Below the pieces are notes generated by a model. That model was not told where the DNA came from and did not search any database. It saw only the letters and a program-made list of their open reading frames with translations. Of a stretch of 39,973 nucleotides of DNA, positions 1-8,774 are shown piece after piece; within the stretch, counting starts at the first letter, position 1, and each line of letters opens with the position of its first letter. Origin of the DNA: Dankookia rubra (GTDB lineage: Bacteria > Pseudomonadota > Alphaproteobacteria > Acetobacterales > Acetobacteraceae); assembly GCF_004355005.1 (NCBI RefSeq), contig NZ_SMSJ01000052.1, positions 1-39,973 on the forward strand, read 5' to 3'. A program made the translations under genes and the position numbers.

Positions 1-386
1 CGGCCCTCGCGCCCCGCGCGGTCGAGCGCGCCGCCGGCCGCGGCCATGCGGGCCGGCCAGTCGGCCGCCGCGGCCCAGCCGTCGTCGATCGCCAGCAACA
101 GCGTGCCCTGGCCGGCGGCGCCGCCGACCCCGGGGCCGAGCACCGGCTGGGCCAGGCCGAGGATCAGCAGGGCGGCGGCCACGATCCGCAGCAGCAGCAG
201 CCACCAGGGCGTGCGGGCCGGGGTCTCCTGGGTGACCGGCAGGTCGCGCAGCAGGCGCAGCGCGGGGAAGGCGATGCGGCGCGGCGCCGGCGGGGTGACC
301 CGCAGCAGCCACCAGAGGATGGGCAGCGCCGGCAGGGCCAGCAGCAGCCAGGGGGCGGCGAAGGCGACGGGACCGAGACTTAGCAT
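1..386 (-). CDS. BatA/DUF4159-type membrane protein (N-terminal part, runs off window)
   Basis: The first 128 residues are visible; the gene continues beyond base 1. The start is the ATG at 386. The N-terminus has a hydrophobic segment (AFAAPWLLLALPALPILWWL) followed by a PPAPRRIAFPAL stretch, then a second hydrophobic stretch (residues about 60-80), then LLLAIDDGWAAAADW, which looks like the beginning of a VWA-like fold. This is the pattern of the aerotolerance-regulator (BatA) N-terminal domain that, in alphaproteobacteria, usually precedes a DUF4159 domain. It follows the MoxR and DUF58 genes on the same strand with a 121-bp gap. In the families known, MoxR ATPase, DUF58 and BatA-like membrane proteins act together in envelope stress or protein maturation. 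The assignment of the missing C-terminal part is inference. Confidence 0.75.
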   Translation of the reverse strand, partial: MLSLGPVAFAAPWLLLALPALPILWWLLRVTPPAPRRIAFPALRLLRDLPVTQETPARTPWWLLLLRIVAAALLILGLAQPVLGPGVGGAAGQGTLLLAIDDGWAAAADWPARMAAAGGALDRAGREG

Positions 387-507
387 TGGGAAGCCGTGAC
401 GATCGCGGCAGGCATCCGTGCCGGAGCGGCAGGACCGGCGGCCACAACCCCGGAGCGTGGAACCTGGTTGCCTTGCTGCATGACGGGGGGGTCCACGCGG
501 TCAGCCG

Positions 508-1420
508 CTATTGTGGCGCGAGGGCCTGCCACAGGGCCAGCAAGGCCGTCTGTGGAGGCTGGTCGACATGATGCGTCATGAAGCCCCAGCCGGCGGCGGC
601 GGCGATGGCGGCGATCCCCTCGCGGTGATGGCGCAGGCGCTCGACATAGACCGGGCGGGCCTCCTCGACCCGGGGGACCAGGATCGCCTGGCCAGCCGCG
701 CCGCCCCATTCGAACAGGACGCGGCCGGCATAGGCGCGGTTGCCCTGGCCGAGCGTCTCCTCCTCGGGGTCCAGCACCTGCAGGATATGGCCGCGCACCG
801 GCCAGGCGGCCAGCGCCGCGACCGCGGCATGGATCTCCGGCAGCGGCGCCATGAAGTCGCCGATCAGCACCGCCCGCGCGTGGCGCGGCAGGCTGTGGTC
901 CGGCATCGGCAGGGCGCGCGACTTGACCACGGTGGTCATGGTCTCGACCAGCGAGGTCAGCCCGGCCCGGCCGGCATGGCTGCGCCCGGCGCCGCCGATC
1001 AGCCGCACCCGCTCGCCCCCGCGCAGCGCCAGCGCGCCGAGCGCCGCGGTCAGCAGGTCGGCGCGCTCCCGCTTGGTATGGCGGTCGGCGGAGAAGACCC
1101 ATTCCATCGAGCGCGAGGCATCCGACCAGAGCGCGATGGTCTGCGCCGCCTCCCACTCCGTCTCCCGGATGAAGAGGCGGTCCGACTTGGCGCTCTGCCG
1201 CCAGTCGATCCGCCCGGCGGCGTCGCCCGGCAGGAAGGGACGGAATTGCCAGAAGGCGTCGCCCTGGCCGGCCCGGCGGCGGCCGTGGACGCCCTGCAGC
1301 ACGGTGGCGGCGACCCGGTCGGCGGCGACCACCAGCGGCGGCAGACGGGCGCCGAGGGCCTCGGCGCGCAGCGCGGCGGTGCCGGGGGACAGCGCCTTGC
1401 CCGGGCCCGCTTTGCCCGGC

Positions 1421-1428
<8 letters not shown>
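508..1428 (-). CDS. DUF58 domain-containing protein
   Basis: 306 residues. The core DUF58 signature is visible: a G-x-G-D-A-F-W-Q-F-R-P-F stretch near residue 55, then PGDAAGRIDWRQSAKSDRLF and an E-x-E-W segment, followed by a von Willebrand A-like region (ALWSDASRSMEW; the D-x-S-x-S arrangement resembles a MIDAS). No transmembrane segment precedes the domain, unlike the longer DUF58 proteins. The start is probably the TTG at 1428, which overlaps the stop of the upstream moxR-like gene (TGA at 1421-1423), so translation is likely coupled; a later start is possible because the first 20 residues are unremarkable. DUF58 proteins are encoded next to MoxR ATPases across bacteria and are thought to be partners or substrates of them. 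The exact role is unknown. Confidence 0.88.
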
Positions 1429-2428
<1,000 letters not shown>

Positions 2429-2547
2429 GCTGTCCTTCGTGGTCCCGGCCACTTCAATCATCCCAGACCCGATCCCTATATTGGCGGCGCAGCGTCCCTG
2501 GCGACGCTCCGGGGACATGGCGTCACCCGGACGTGTGAGACATGTGA

Positions 2548-3210
2548 ATGGGCAAGCCTATGGCCAGGGGCGGCGCAGACAAAGCAGTGAATGGGGAGGC
2601 AGGCGTGCAGAACGGTATGAGGCCCGCGGATGGCCCGCATCGGGTCGCGGCTGTCCCGGCGGCAGGCCCTGGCACGGGTAACCCCAGGGTGAAGCATGAG
2701 GTCGGCAACTACGCGATCCGGATCGACCGCAACGGCGCCTGGTACCACGAGGGCGGGCTGATCGGCCGGAAGGAGCTGGTCTGCCTGTTCGCCAGCGTGC
2801 TGCGGCGCGACCCGGACGGCAGCTACTGGCTGGAAACCCCGGTGGAGCGTGGCCGGATCGAGGTCGAGGACGCGCCCTTCGTCGCGGTCGAGATGTGGTG
2901 GAAGGATTGCGACTGCGGCGACGGCCGCCCGCGGCAATGCCTGACCTTCCGCACCAACCTCGACCAGCTCGTCACCGCCGATGCCGAGCACCCGATCCGC
3001 GTCCACCTCTGCCCGAAGACCCGCGAGCCGCGGCCCTACATCACCGTCCGGCCGGGGCTGGAAGCGAAGATCAACCGCGCGGTCTTCTACGAGCTGGTGG
3101 CGCTCGGCCAGACCGAGATCCTCGACGGGCGCGAGGTGCTGGGCGTCTGGAGCGAGGGCGTCTTCTTCCCGATCGACGAGATCGGCGCGCTGGATGTCGC
3201 GGCGGAATGA
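2548..3210 (+). CDS. DUF1285 domain-containing protein
   Basis: Up to 220 residues. The conserved DUF1285 region begins about residue 50 (IRIDRNGAWYHEGGLIGRKE) and includes LVCLFASVLRRDPDGSYWLE and VAVEMWWKDCDCGDGRPRQC further on; the C-terminus reads VLGVWSEGVFFPIDEIG. The first 45 residues are low complexity and not family-like, so the true start could be a later GTG or ATG (for example GTG in VKHEVGNYAIR) rather than 2548. Function is unknown in the family. It heads a run DUF1285-Nudix-DUF6111-CCA, an arrangement widely conserved in alphaproteobacteria, which suggests a housekeeping role. No signal peptide or membrane segment is visible. Confidence 0.87.
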   Translation: MGKPMARGGADKAVNGEAGVQNGMRPADGPHRVAAVPAAGPGTGNPRVKHEVGNYAIRIDRNGAWYHEGGLIGRKELVCLFASVLRRDPDGSYWLETPVERGRIEVEDAPFVAVEMWWKDCDCGDGRPRQCLTFRTNLDQLVTADAEHPIRVHLCPKTREPRPYITVRPGLEAKINRAVFYELVALGQTEILDGREVLGVWSEGVFFPIDEIGALDVAAE

Positions 3211-3251
3211 TGCGGGCTGCCGGGGCGGATGGCTGAGGGGGCTGCGGCGGC

Positions 3252-3842
3252 GTGACACCTGCGGAGATCGCCGCGCGCATGGCCGACCCGGCGGCGCTTG
3301 CCCTGGTCGGCACCACCGAGTTCAACGATTCCGAAGGCTTCCGGGCCGAGGCGCTGAAGCACGCCGCGGTGCTGGTGCCGATCGTGCTGCACCCGCAGCC
3401 CAGCATCCTGCTGACCCTGCGGGCGGCGAAGCTCTCGGCCCATGCCGGCCAGGTCAGCTTCCCCGGCGGCCGGATCGAGGCCGGCGAGACGCCCGAGGCC
3501 GCGGCGGTGCGGGAGGCGGCGGAGGAGGTCGGGCTCGACCCCCGGCTGCCCGAACTGCTCGGGCGGCTGCCGGAACACCATACGGGCACGGGCTTCCACA
3601 TCACCCCGGTCGTCGCCCTGGTGCCGCCGCCGCTGAACCTGGTGGCCGACCCGCGCGAGGTGGAGGAGCCCTTTGAGCTGCCGCTCTCGGTCATCCTCGA
3701 CCCCGAGGCGCCGGAGCGGCGGACGGCGGAATGGAAAGGGCGGACCCGGACCTTCTGGGTCTGGCCGCATGAGCGGCACTACATCTGGGGCGCGACCGCG
3801 GCGATCCTGGTCAACCTGGCCCGCGTGCTGCGCGGGCATTAG
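3252..3842 (+). CDS. Nudix hydrolase, CoA pyrophosphatase type
   Basis: 196 residues from a GTG start 41 bp after the DUF1285 stop. The Nudix box is complete: G73, E79, then R87-E88 and E91-E92 followed by V-G-L. Immediately before it, residues 53-73 match the UPF0035 signature of CoA diphosphatases (LLTLR, then G-Q-V-S-F-P-G-G). The family hydrolyses CoA and acyl-CoA to 4'-phosphopantetheine and 3',5'-ADP with Mg2+ or Mn2+ bound by the Nudix-box glutamates. It probably limits oxidised CoA or CoA turnover in the cytosol. It is followed directly by a tandem repeat that begins inside the stop codon. Sequence motifs make the subfamily assignment strong; substrate is inferred from the family. Confidence 0.92.
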   Translation: MTPAEIAARMADPAALALVGTTEFNDSEGFRAEALKHAAVLVPIVLHPQPSILLTLRAAKLSAHAGQVSFPGGRIEAGETPEAAAVREAAEEVGLDPRLPELLGRLPEHHTGTGFHITPVVALVPPPLNLVADPREVEEPFELPLSVILDPEAPERRTAEWKGRTRTFWVWPHERHYIWGATAAILVNLARVLRGH

Positions 3843-4000
3843 CGGTCCGATGACCGGAGCGCCGCGGGGCGCGGAGGCCTGAACCGGACCGCTCCGCAAG
3901 ACGATGACCGGAGCGCCGCGGGGCGCGGGGGCCTGAATCGGACTGCTTTTCAAGCCGATGACCGGAGCGCGAAGGTCTGAACCGGAGCGCTTGCAGGCGT
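3841..4000. repeat. Three tandem copies of a 54-bp unit with inverted-repeat ends
   Basis: Copies begin at 3849, 3903 and 3957 (period 54) with GATGACCGGAGCGC; copies 1 and 2 are nearly identical, and copy 3 lacks 12 bp in the middle (the CGCGGGGCGCGG part). AGCGGTCCG at 3841-3849, overlapping the Nudix stop codon, is a perfect inverted repeat of CGGACCGCT at 3885-3893, and each full copy contains an inner GCGCC/GGCGC hairpin. No gene is visible in 3843-4064. It could act as a transcription terminator or mRNA-stabilising element, but no T-run follows it. It more likely belongs to a dispersed intergenic repeat family. Confidence 0.85.
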
Positions 4001-4064
4001 CATCGGCGGGAGGCGCGGCTGGTGCGTTGTCGTGGCATGATGTCACCCCGCTGATGGCGCACCG

Positions 4065-4316
4065 ATGCCCTACCTCATCGAATTCCTGCTGTTTCTGCTG
4101 CCCTTCGCCGCCTATGCGCTGTGGCGCTGGTTCAATCCGGGGATCGAGCCCGGGCCGCGCTTCCTCCTCGCCGGGGTGATCGGCGTGCTGCTGATGTTCG
4201 TCTTCGCGGTCTGGTTCGGGCTCTCGGTCTCGATGCGCCCGCACGAGGTCTACGTGCCGGCGCAGCTCGGCCCGGATGGCCGCGTGGTGCCGGGTCACCT
4301 GGAACCGGCGCGGTGA
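4065..4316 (+). CDS. Small inner-membrane protein, DUF6111-like
   Basis: 83 residues. Two transmembrane helices are visible (about residues 3-22 and 33-54) separated by a short loop with WFNPGIEPGPR, and a soluble tail contains RPHEVYVPAQLGPDGRVVPG. The size, topology and position directly before a CCA-adding enzyme match the alphaproteobacterial DUF6111 family as I know it; function is unknown. Its stop codon overlaps the GTG start of the next gene (GTGA at 4313-4316), implying translational coupling to tRNA nucleotidyltransferase. The ATG at 4065 is the only good start and leads straight into the first helix. Confidence 0.78.
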   Translation: MPYLIEFLLFLLPFAAYALWRWFNPGIEPGPRFLLAGVIGVLLMFVFAVWFGLSVSMRPHEVYVPAQLGPDGRVVPGHLEPAR

Positions 4317-5635
4317 GCCAGGACCCGCCTGCCGAGCGCCGCGCCCCGCCCGGGATCCTGCAGCACGGCGCACCGGCGGCGGTGCTGGCGGCGCTGCCCG
4401 GGGCGCGGGCGGTGGGCGGCGTGGTGCGCGACGTGCTGGCGGGGCGGCCGGTGCAGGATGTCGATGTCGGCGCCCCGCTGCCGCCCGATGCCGTCGCCGC
4501 GCGGCTGCGCAGGGCGGGGCTGCGGGTCTTCGAGACCGGCCTCGCGCATGGCACCGTGACCGCGGTGCTCGACCATGTCCCGGTCGAGGTGACCAGCCTG
4601 CGGCGCGACGTGGCGACCGACGGCCGCCATGCCGAGGTCGAATGGACCACCGACTGGCGGGAGGACGCGGCGCGGCGCGACTTCACCTTCAATGCCATGT
4701 CGATGGCCGCCGACGGTGCGCTCTGGGACTATTTCGGCGGCCGGGCGGACCTGGCGGCCGGGCGGGTGCGCTTCGTCGGCGATCCGGCCACGCGGCTGGC
4801 CGAGGACACCCTGCGGGCGCTGCGCTTCTTCCGCTTCCAGGCCCGCTACGGCCGCGGCGCGCCCGACCCGGCGGCGCTGGCGGCGATCCGCGCCGCGGTG
4901 CCGGGCCTGGCCCGGCTTTCGGCCGAGCGGGTCTGGATGGAGCTGAAGCGCCTGCTGGCGGCGCCCGACCCGGCCGAAGCGCTGGCGTCGATGGCGGAGA
5001 CCGGGGTGCTGGCGGCGGTGCTGCCGGAGGGCGCCTGGCCCGGCCGGCTCGGCCTGCTGCTCTCCTCCGGCCTGCCGCAATCCCCGTTGGTCCGCCTGGC
5101 CGCGATGCTGCGGCCGGAGGTCGACCTGCCGGCGCTGGCGCAGCGATTGCGCCTCTCCGGCGAGGAGGCCGCGCGGCTCGACGGCTACCGGCACGGCGGG
5201 ACCGTCGAGCCGGGCAGGGCCGACGCCGCCACGCTGAACCGGCTGCTGACCGAGGCCGATGCGGAGACGCTGCTGGTCCGCTCCTGGCTCCGCAGCGCGG
5301 CCGGGGCCGCCGCCGGATCGGATTCCGCAAGCGACGCCCGCCATGCCGCGGCACCCGGGGCGCTGCCCGAGGCCCGGAGGAGCCTCCCGCCCGGCCCTGC
5401 AGGCGCCGCGCCGCCCGGGGACTGGGCGGGACTGGCCGCGCGGCTGGCCGCCCTGCCGCGGCCGGTCTTTCCGCTGCAGGGCAGGGACGCCCTGGCCCTC
5501 GGCCTGCCGCCCGGCCCGGAGATCGGCCGGCTGCTGGCCGCCACCCGCGCCTGGTGGCTCGCGCGCGGCTGCGCCGACGATGCCGAGGCCTGCCGGGCGC
5601 GGTTGCGGGAATTGGCCGGGCGCTCGGCGATCTGA
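4313..5635 (+). CDS. cca: CCA tRNA nucleotidyltransferase / poly(A) polymerase family
   Basis: 440 residues, cytosolic; adds or repairs the 3' CCA end of tRNAs. The nucleotidyltransferase head has GGVVRD (residues 35-40) followed by the metal-binding D49-x-D51, and the RRDFTFNAM motif at 122-130, followed by the R-F-F-R-F-Q-A-R-Y-G element of class II enzymes. The start is GTG at 4313, overlapping the DUF6111-like stop by four bases. An Ala/Pro/Ser-rich low-complexity stretch at about residues 327-371 interrupts the C-terminal domain and is probably a flexible linker. The class could be a poly(A) polymerase instead, but the neighbourhood and the absence of another candidate favour CCA addition. 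The next gene begins 14 bp downstream. Confidence 0.93.
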   Translation: MSQDPPAERRAPPGILQHGAPAAVLAALPGARAVGGVVRDVLAGRPVQDVDVGAPLPPDAVAARLRRAGLRVFETGLAHGTVTAVLDHVPVEVTSLRRDVATDGRHAEVEWTTDWREDAARRDFTFNAMSMAADGALWDYFGGRADLAAGRVRFVGDPATRLAEDTLRALRFFRFQARYGRGAPDPAALAAIRAAVPGLARLSAERVWMELKRLLAAPDPAEALASMAETGVLAAVLPEGAWPGRLGLLLSSGLPQSPLVRLAAMLRPEVDLPALAQRLRLSGEEAARLDGYRHGGTVEPGRADAATLNRLLTEADAETLLVRSWLRSAAGAAAGSDSASDARHAAAPGALPEARRSLPPGPAGAAPPGDWAGLAARLAALPRPVFPLQGRDALALGLPPGPEIGRLLAATRAWWLARGCADDAEACRARLRELAGRSAI

Positions 5636-5649
5636 TACCCCCCGCCGCC

Positions 5650-7422
5650 ATGGCCGCCCTTCCCGCTGACGCTTCCTCCCGCGCCCTGATCCGCCGCCTG
5701 CTGCGCGACTACCTGGCGCGGCACCGCCGCGGCATCCTGCTGGCCGTGCTCTGCACCCTGGCGCTGGCCGGGCTGACGGCGCTCTATCCGATCGTCATCC
5801 AGCAGGGCTTCGACCGCTTCAGCAATGCCGATCCGGACCTGATCTGGCTGCTGCCGGTGGTGATCATCCTCGTCACCTGCGCCAAGGCCCTGGCCCAGTT
5901 CGGCCAGGCCGTCGCGGTGCAGTCGGTGGTGCTGCGGGTGATCGAGGCGCTGCAATCCGACCTGTTCCGCGCCCTGACCCGGGCCGACCTGGCCAGCGTG
6001 GTGCGCGACGCGCCGGCCCGGCACGCCACCCGCTTCACCGTGGATGCCGCGGCGATCCGGGAGGCGCTGACCAAGTCGATCAACGGCGCGGCCGACATCC
6101 TGACCGTCGTCGGCCTGGTCGGGTCGATGGTCTGGCTGGACTGGCAGATGTCGCTGATCGCCGCCGCGATGTACCCGATCGCCATCGTGCCGATCCTCCG
6201 CCTCGGCAAGCGCATCCGCCGCGCCTCGGGCGGGATGCAGGAACGCATGGGGGAGACCGCGGCGCAGCTGACCGAAAGCTTCGCCGCCGCCCGCGTGGTC
6301 CGCACCTATCGGCTCGAGGCGCAGGAGGAAGCCCGCGCCGGGCGCGCCTTTGCCCGGCTGCGCGAGAGCCTGTTCGCCATCGCCCGCACCCGCGCCAGCC
6401 TCGACCCCACCTTGGAGGCACTTGGCGGCTTCGCCGTCGCCGCGGTGCTGGGCTTCGTCGGCTGGCGCGTCGCCTCGGGCCAGGGGACGATCGGCGAGTT
6501 CACCGGCTTCGTCGCGGCGCTGCTGATCGCGGCCCGGCCGGCGCGGGCGCTGGGCTCGCTGAACGCCGCGTTGCAGGAAGGGCTGGCCGGCCTGTCCCGG
6601 GTCTTCGCCGTGATCGACGTGCCGCGGCAGGTGCGGGATGCGCCGGATGCGGTGCCGCTGCCCCCGGGGCATGGCCGGGTGGAGTTCGCCGATGTCGGCT
6701 TCCGCTACGACGGCACGCCCGATGCGGCGCTGGAGGGGCTGAGCTTCGCCGCCGAGCCCGGCCAGACCGTGGCGCTGGTCGGGCCCTCCGGCGCCGGCAA
6801 GTCGACCGCGCTGGCGCTGGTCCCGCGCCTGTACGACGCGACCGCGGGCGCGGTGCGGATCGACGGCGCCGACGTGCGGACGGTGACCCTGGCCTCGCTG
6901 CGCGACGCCATCGCCTATGTCGGCCAGGACGCGGTGATGTTCGACGACACCGCCTTCGCCAACATCGCCTGCGGCCGGCCCGGCGCGACGGCGGCCGAGG
7001 TCGAGGCGGCGGCGCGGGCGGCCGCGGCGCACGACTTCATCGCGGCGCTGCCCGAGGGCTACCGGACGCCGCTCGGCACCGGCGGCGGCAGGCTGTCGGG
7101 CGGGCAGAAGCAGCGGGTGGCGCTGGCCCGCGCCCTGCTGCGCGACCCGCGGGTGCTGCTGCTGGACGAGGCGACGAGCGCCCTCGACGCCGAGAACGAG
7201 GCGCTGGTGCAGGCGGCGCTCGCGCGGCTGCGGCAGGGCCGGACCACGCTGGTCATCGCCCACCGGCTGGCGACGGTGCGGGAGGCCGACCGGATCGTGG
7301 TGATGCAGGACGGCCGCGCGGTGGAGCAGGGGACCCATGCGGCGCTGATGGCCGGGGATGGGCTCTACGCCCGGCTGGTGCGGACGCAGGCCTTCGGCGG
7401 GGAGGTCGCGGCGGCGGCCTGA
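5650..7422 (+). CDS. ABC exporter half-transporter (membrane domain fused to ATPase)
   Basis: 590 residues. The N-terminal half carries about six hydrophobic helices (type IV exporter fold, starting GILLAVLCTLALAGLTALYP). The C-terminal ATPase has Walker A GPSGAGKST (378-386), the LSGGQKQR signature (from residue 482), Walker B VLLLDEATSALD (from 502) and the H-loop His at 538. It resembles MsbA/lipid- or drug-type homodimeric exporters. The ATG at 5650 is 14 bp after the cca stop; an upstream in-frame extension exists only because the frame is open through cca. Substrate cannot be told from sequence: the MsbA-like arrangement suggests a lipid, but multidrug export is equally possible. Confidence 0.92.
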   Translation: MAALPADASSRALIRRLLRDYLARHRRGILLAVLCTLALAGLTALYPIVIQQGFDRFSNADPDLIWLLPVVIILVTCAKALAQFGQAVAVQSVVLRVIEALQSDLFRALTRADLASVVRDAPARHATRFTVDAAAIREALTKSINGAADILTVVGLVGSMVWLDWQMSLIAAAMYPIAIVPILRLGKRIRRASGGMQERMGETAAQLTESFAAARVVRTYRLEAQEEARAGRAFARLRESLFAIARTRASLDPTLEALGGFAVAAVLGFVGWRVASGQGTIGEFTGFVAALLIAARPARALGSLNAALQEGLAGLSRVFAVIDVPRQVRDAPDAVPLPPGHGRVEFADVGFRYDGTPDAALEGLSFAAEPGQTVALVGPSGAGKSTALALVPRLYDATAGAVRIDGADVRTVTLASLRDAIAYVGQDAVMFDDTAFANIACGRPGATAAEVEAAARAAAAHDFIAALPEGYRTPLGTGGGRLSGGQKQRVALARALLRDPRVLLLDEATSALDAENEALVQAALARLRQGRTTLVIAHRLATVREADRIVVMQDGRAVEQGTHAALMAGDGLYARLVRTQAFGGEVAAAA

Positions 7423-7426
7423 GCCG

Positions 7427-8278
7427 TCACCCCGGCCGCCGCAGCAGCACCAGCCCGCCGGCCGCGATCAGCGCGGCCCCCGCCAGCGCCTCGACCGGTG
7501 GCACCCGGCCGAACAGCAGCGCGTCCATCGCCAGGGCAAACACCAGCCGCGAGTAGTGCCAGGGCGCGATCGCCGAGACCTCGGCCCGCCGCACCGCGGC
7601 GGCGAGCGCCGCCAGCGCTGCCGTCTGCACCGCGGTGAAGACCACCACCAGCGCCAGCACCGGGACCGAGGGCATCCGCCACGCCACCAGCGCCGGCAGC
7701 GCCAGCAGCAGCGTCCCGCACAAGGCACCCTGCACCAGCGCGTCGTTCGCGCTTGCCACGCCGCGCAGCCGCCGGACCAGCACCTGGTACAGCGCATAGG
7801 CCAGCGCCGCGGCGACCGGCACCAGCGAGGTCACGGCGAACAGCCCGCCGCCCGGCCGCAGCATCACCACCATGCCGGCGAAGCCGCAGCCCAGCGCCGC
7901 CCAGCGCCGGCCGTCCACCCGCTCCCGCAGCAGCAGCGCGCCGCAGGCGGTCAGGATGATCGGGCCGGTGAAGCCCAGCGCCGAGGCCTCGGTCACCGGC
8001 AGCAGCGCATAGCCGAAGACGCTGATGGTGGTGGAGGCGATCAGCGCGAGCGCCGCCAGCCGCTGGTCCCAGGCCCGCGGCGGCGCCAGCGCATGCCGCC
8101 AGGCCGCGCCCGTCCCGGGCCGGGCGCCGGTGACGCCCATGGCCGCCACCAGCACCAGCGCGCTGCGGAGGAAGGTGATCTCCAGCGGGTCGAGGCTGCC
8201 GGACAGCAACTTCGCCAGCGCATAGCCGACGGCATAGAGCAGGTTGCAGAGCAGGGCGAAGAGAATGGCGCTGGTCAT
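7427..8278 (-). CDS. EamA-family (DMT superfamily) permease
   Basis: 283 residues, ten hydrophobic helices in two EamA repeats (each about 130 residues): the first begins ILFALLCNLLYAVGYALAKL and ends with LTACGALLLRERVDGRRW, the second begins LVPVAAALAYALYQVLVRRL. The E-R-V motif at the end of the first repeat and the paired repeats are typical of 10-TMS drug/metabolite transporters; substrates in the family are amino acids, nucleosides or metabolites. It converges with the ABC exporter (4 bp between the stops) and is divergent from the SMR exporter gene with 74 bp between starts. Substrate is unknown. Confidence 0.9.
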   Translation of the reverse strand: MTSAILFALLCNLLYAVGYALAKLLSGSLDPLEITFLRSALVLVAAMGVTGARPGTGAAWRHALAPPRAWDQRLAALALIASTTISVFGYALLPVTEASALGFTGPIILTACGALLLRERVDGRRWAALGCGFAGMVVMLRPGGGLFAVTSLVPVAAALAYALYQVLVRRLRGVASANDALVQGALCGTLLLALPALVAWRMPSVPVLALVVVFTAVQTAALAALAAAVRRAEVSAIAPWHYSRLVFALAMDALLFGRVPPVEALAGAALIAAGGLVLLRRPG

Positions 8279-8352
8279 CCGGCCCTGGGCTGCGTTTCCT
8301 CCGCCGCACCGCGCCGGGGAAACCGGCCGCTGTCAAGCCGGGAGAGCACCGA

Positions 8353-8667
8353 ATGGCATGGGTCTGGTTGGGCGTCGCCGGCAGTTTCGAGATCGTCTGG
8401 GCGGTGCTGCTGAAATACACCCATGGCTTCACCCGCCTCGGGCCGAGCGCGGCGACGCTCGGCGCCATGGCGGTCAGCTTCTACTGCATGTCGCGCGCCC
8501 TGCAGGTGCTGCCGATGGGCACGGTCTATGCCGTCTGGGTCGGGATCGGCGCCGTCGGCACCGCGCTCTGGGGCATGGGGGTGGAGGGCGACCCCGCCAC
8601 CGCCACGCGGATCCTCTGCCTGGCGCTGATCCTGGCGGGGGTGGCCGGGCTGAAGCTGGCCACCTGA
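8353..8667 (+). CDS. sugE: SMR-family exporter, Gdx/SugE type (guanidinium exporter)
   Basis: 104 residues, four helices. The first helix contains the essential glutamate in G-S-F-E-I-V-W-A and is followed by LLKYTHGFTRL, the signature that separates the Gdx (guanidinium) subtype from the EmrE-like Qac subtype; YAVWVGIGAVGTALWGM in helix 3 fits as well. It functions as an antiparallel dimer exchanging two protons for guanidinium or small quaternary ammonium. The upstream 74 bp do not show a recognisable guanidine riboswitch (mini-ykkC ACGR loops or the guanidine-III pattern). The subtype call is from motifs; physiological substrate is inferred. Confidence 0.92.
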   Translation: MAWVWLGVAGSFEIVWAVLLKYTHGFTRLGPSAATLGAMAVSFYCMSRALQVLPMGTVYAVWVGIGAVGTALWGMGVEGDPATATRILCLALILAGVAGLKLAT

Positions 8668-8774
8668 GCGTCGTGTCGCGCAGCCGTGTCCGCCCCGGCT
8701 GACGCGGCGGGCGGGCGCGGGGCTTCCGCCCGATGCGGGGCGGCAGGACGCCGGCCTGCCGGAGGAATGCAACA

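Noticed and set aside
3849-4000. Tandem repeats as a CRISPR array
   Set aside because: The copies are directly adjacent, imperfect and without unique spacers, and no cas genes are near.
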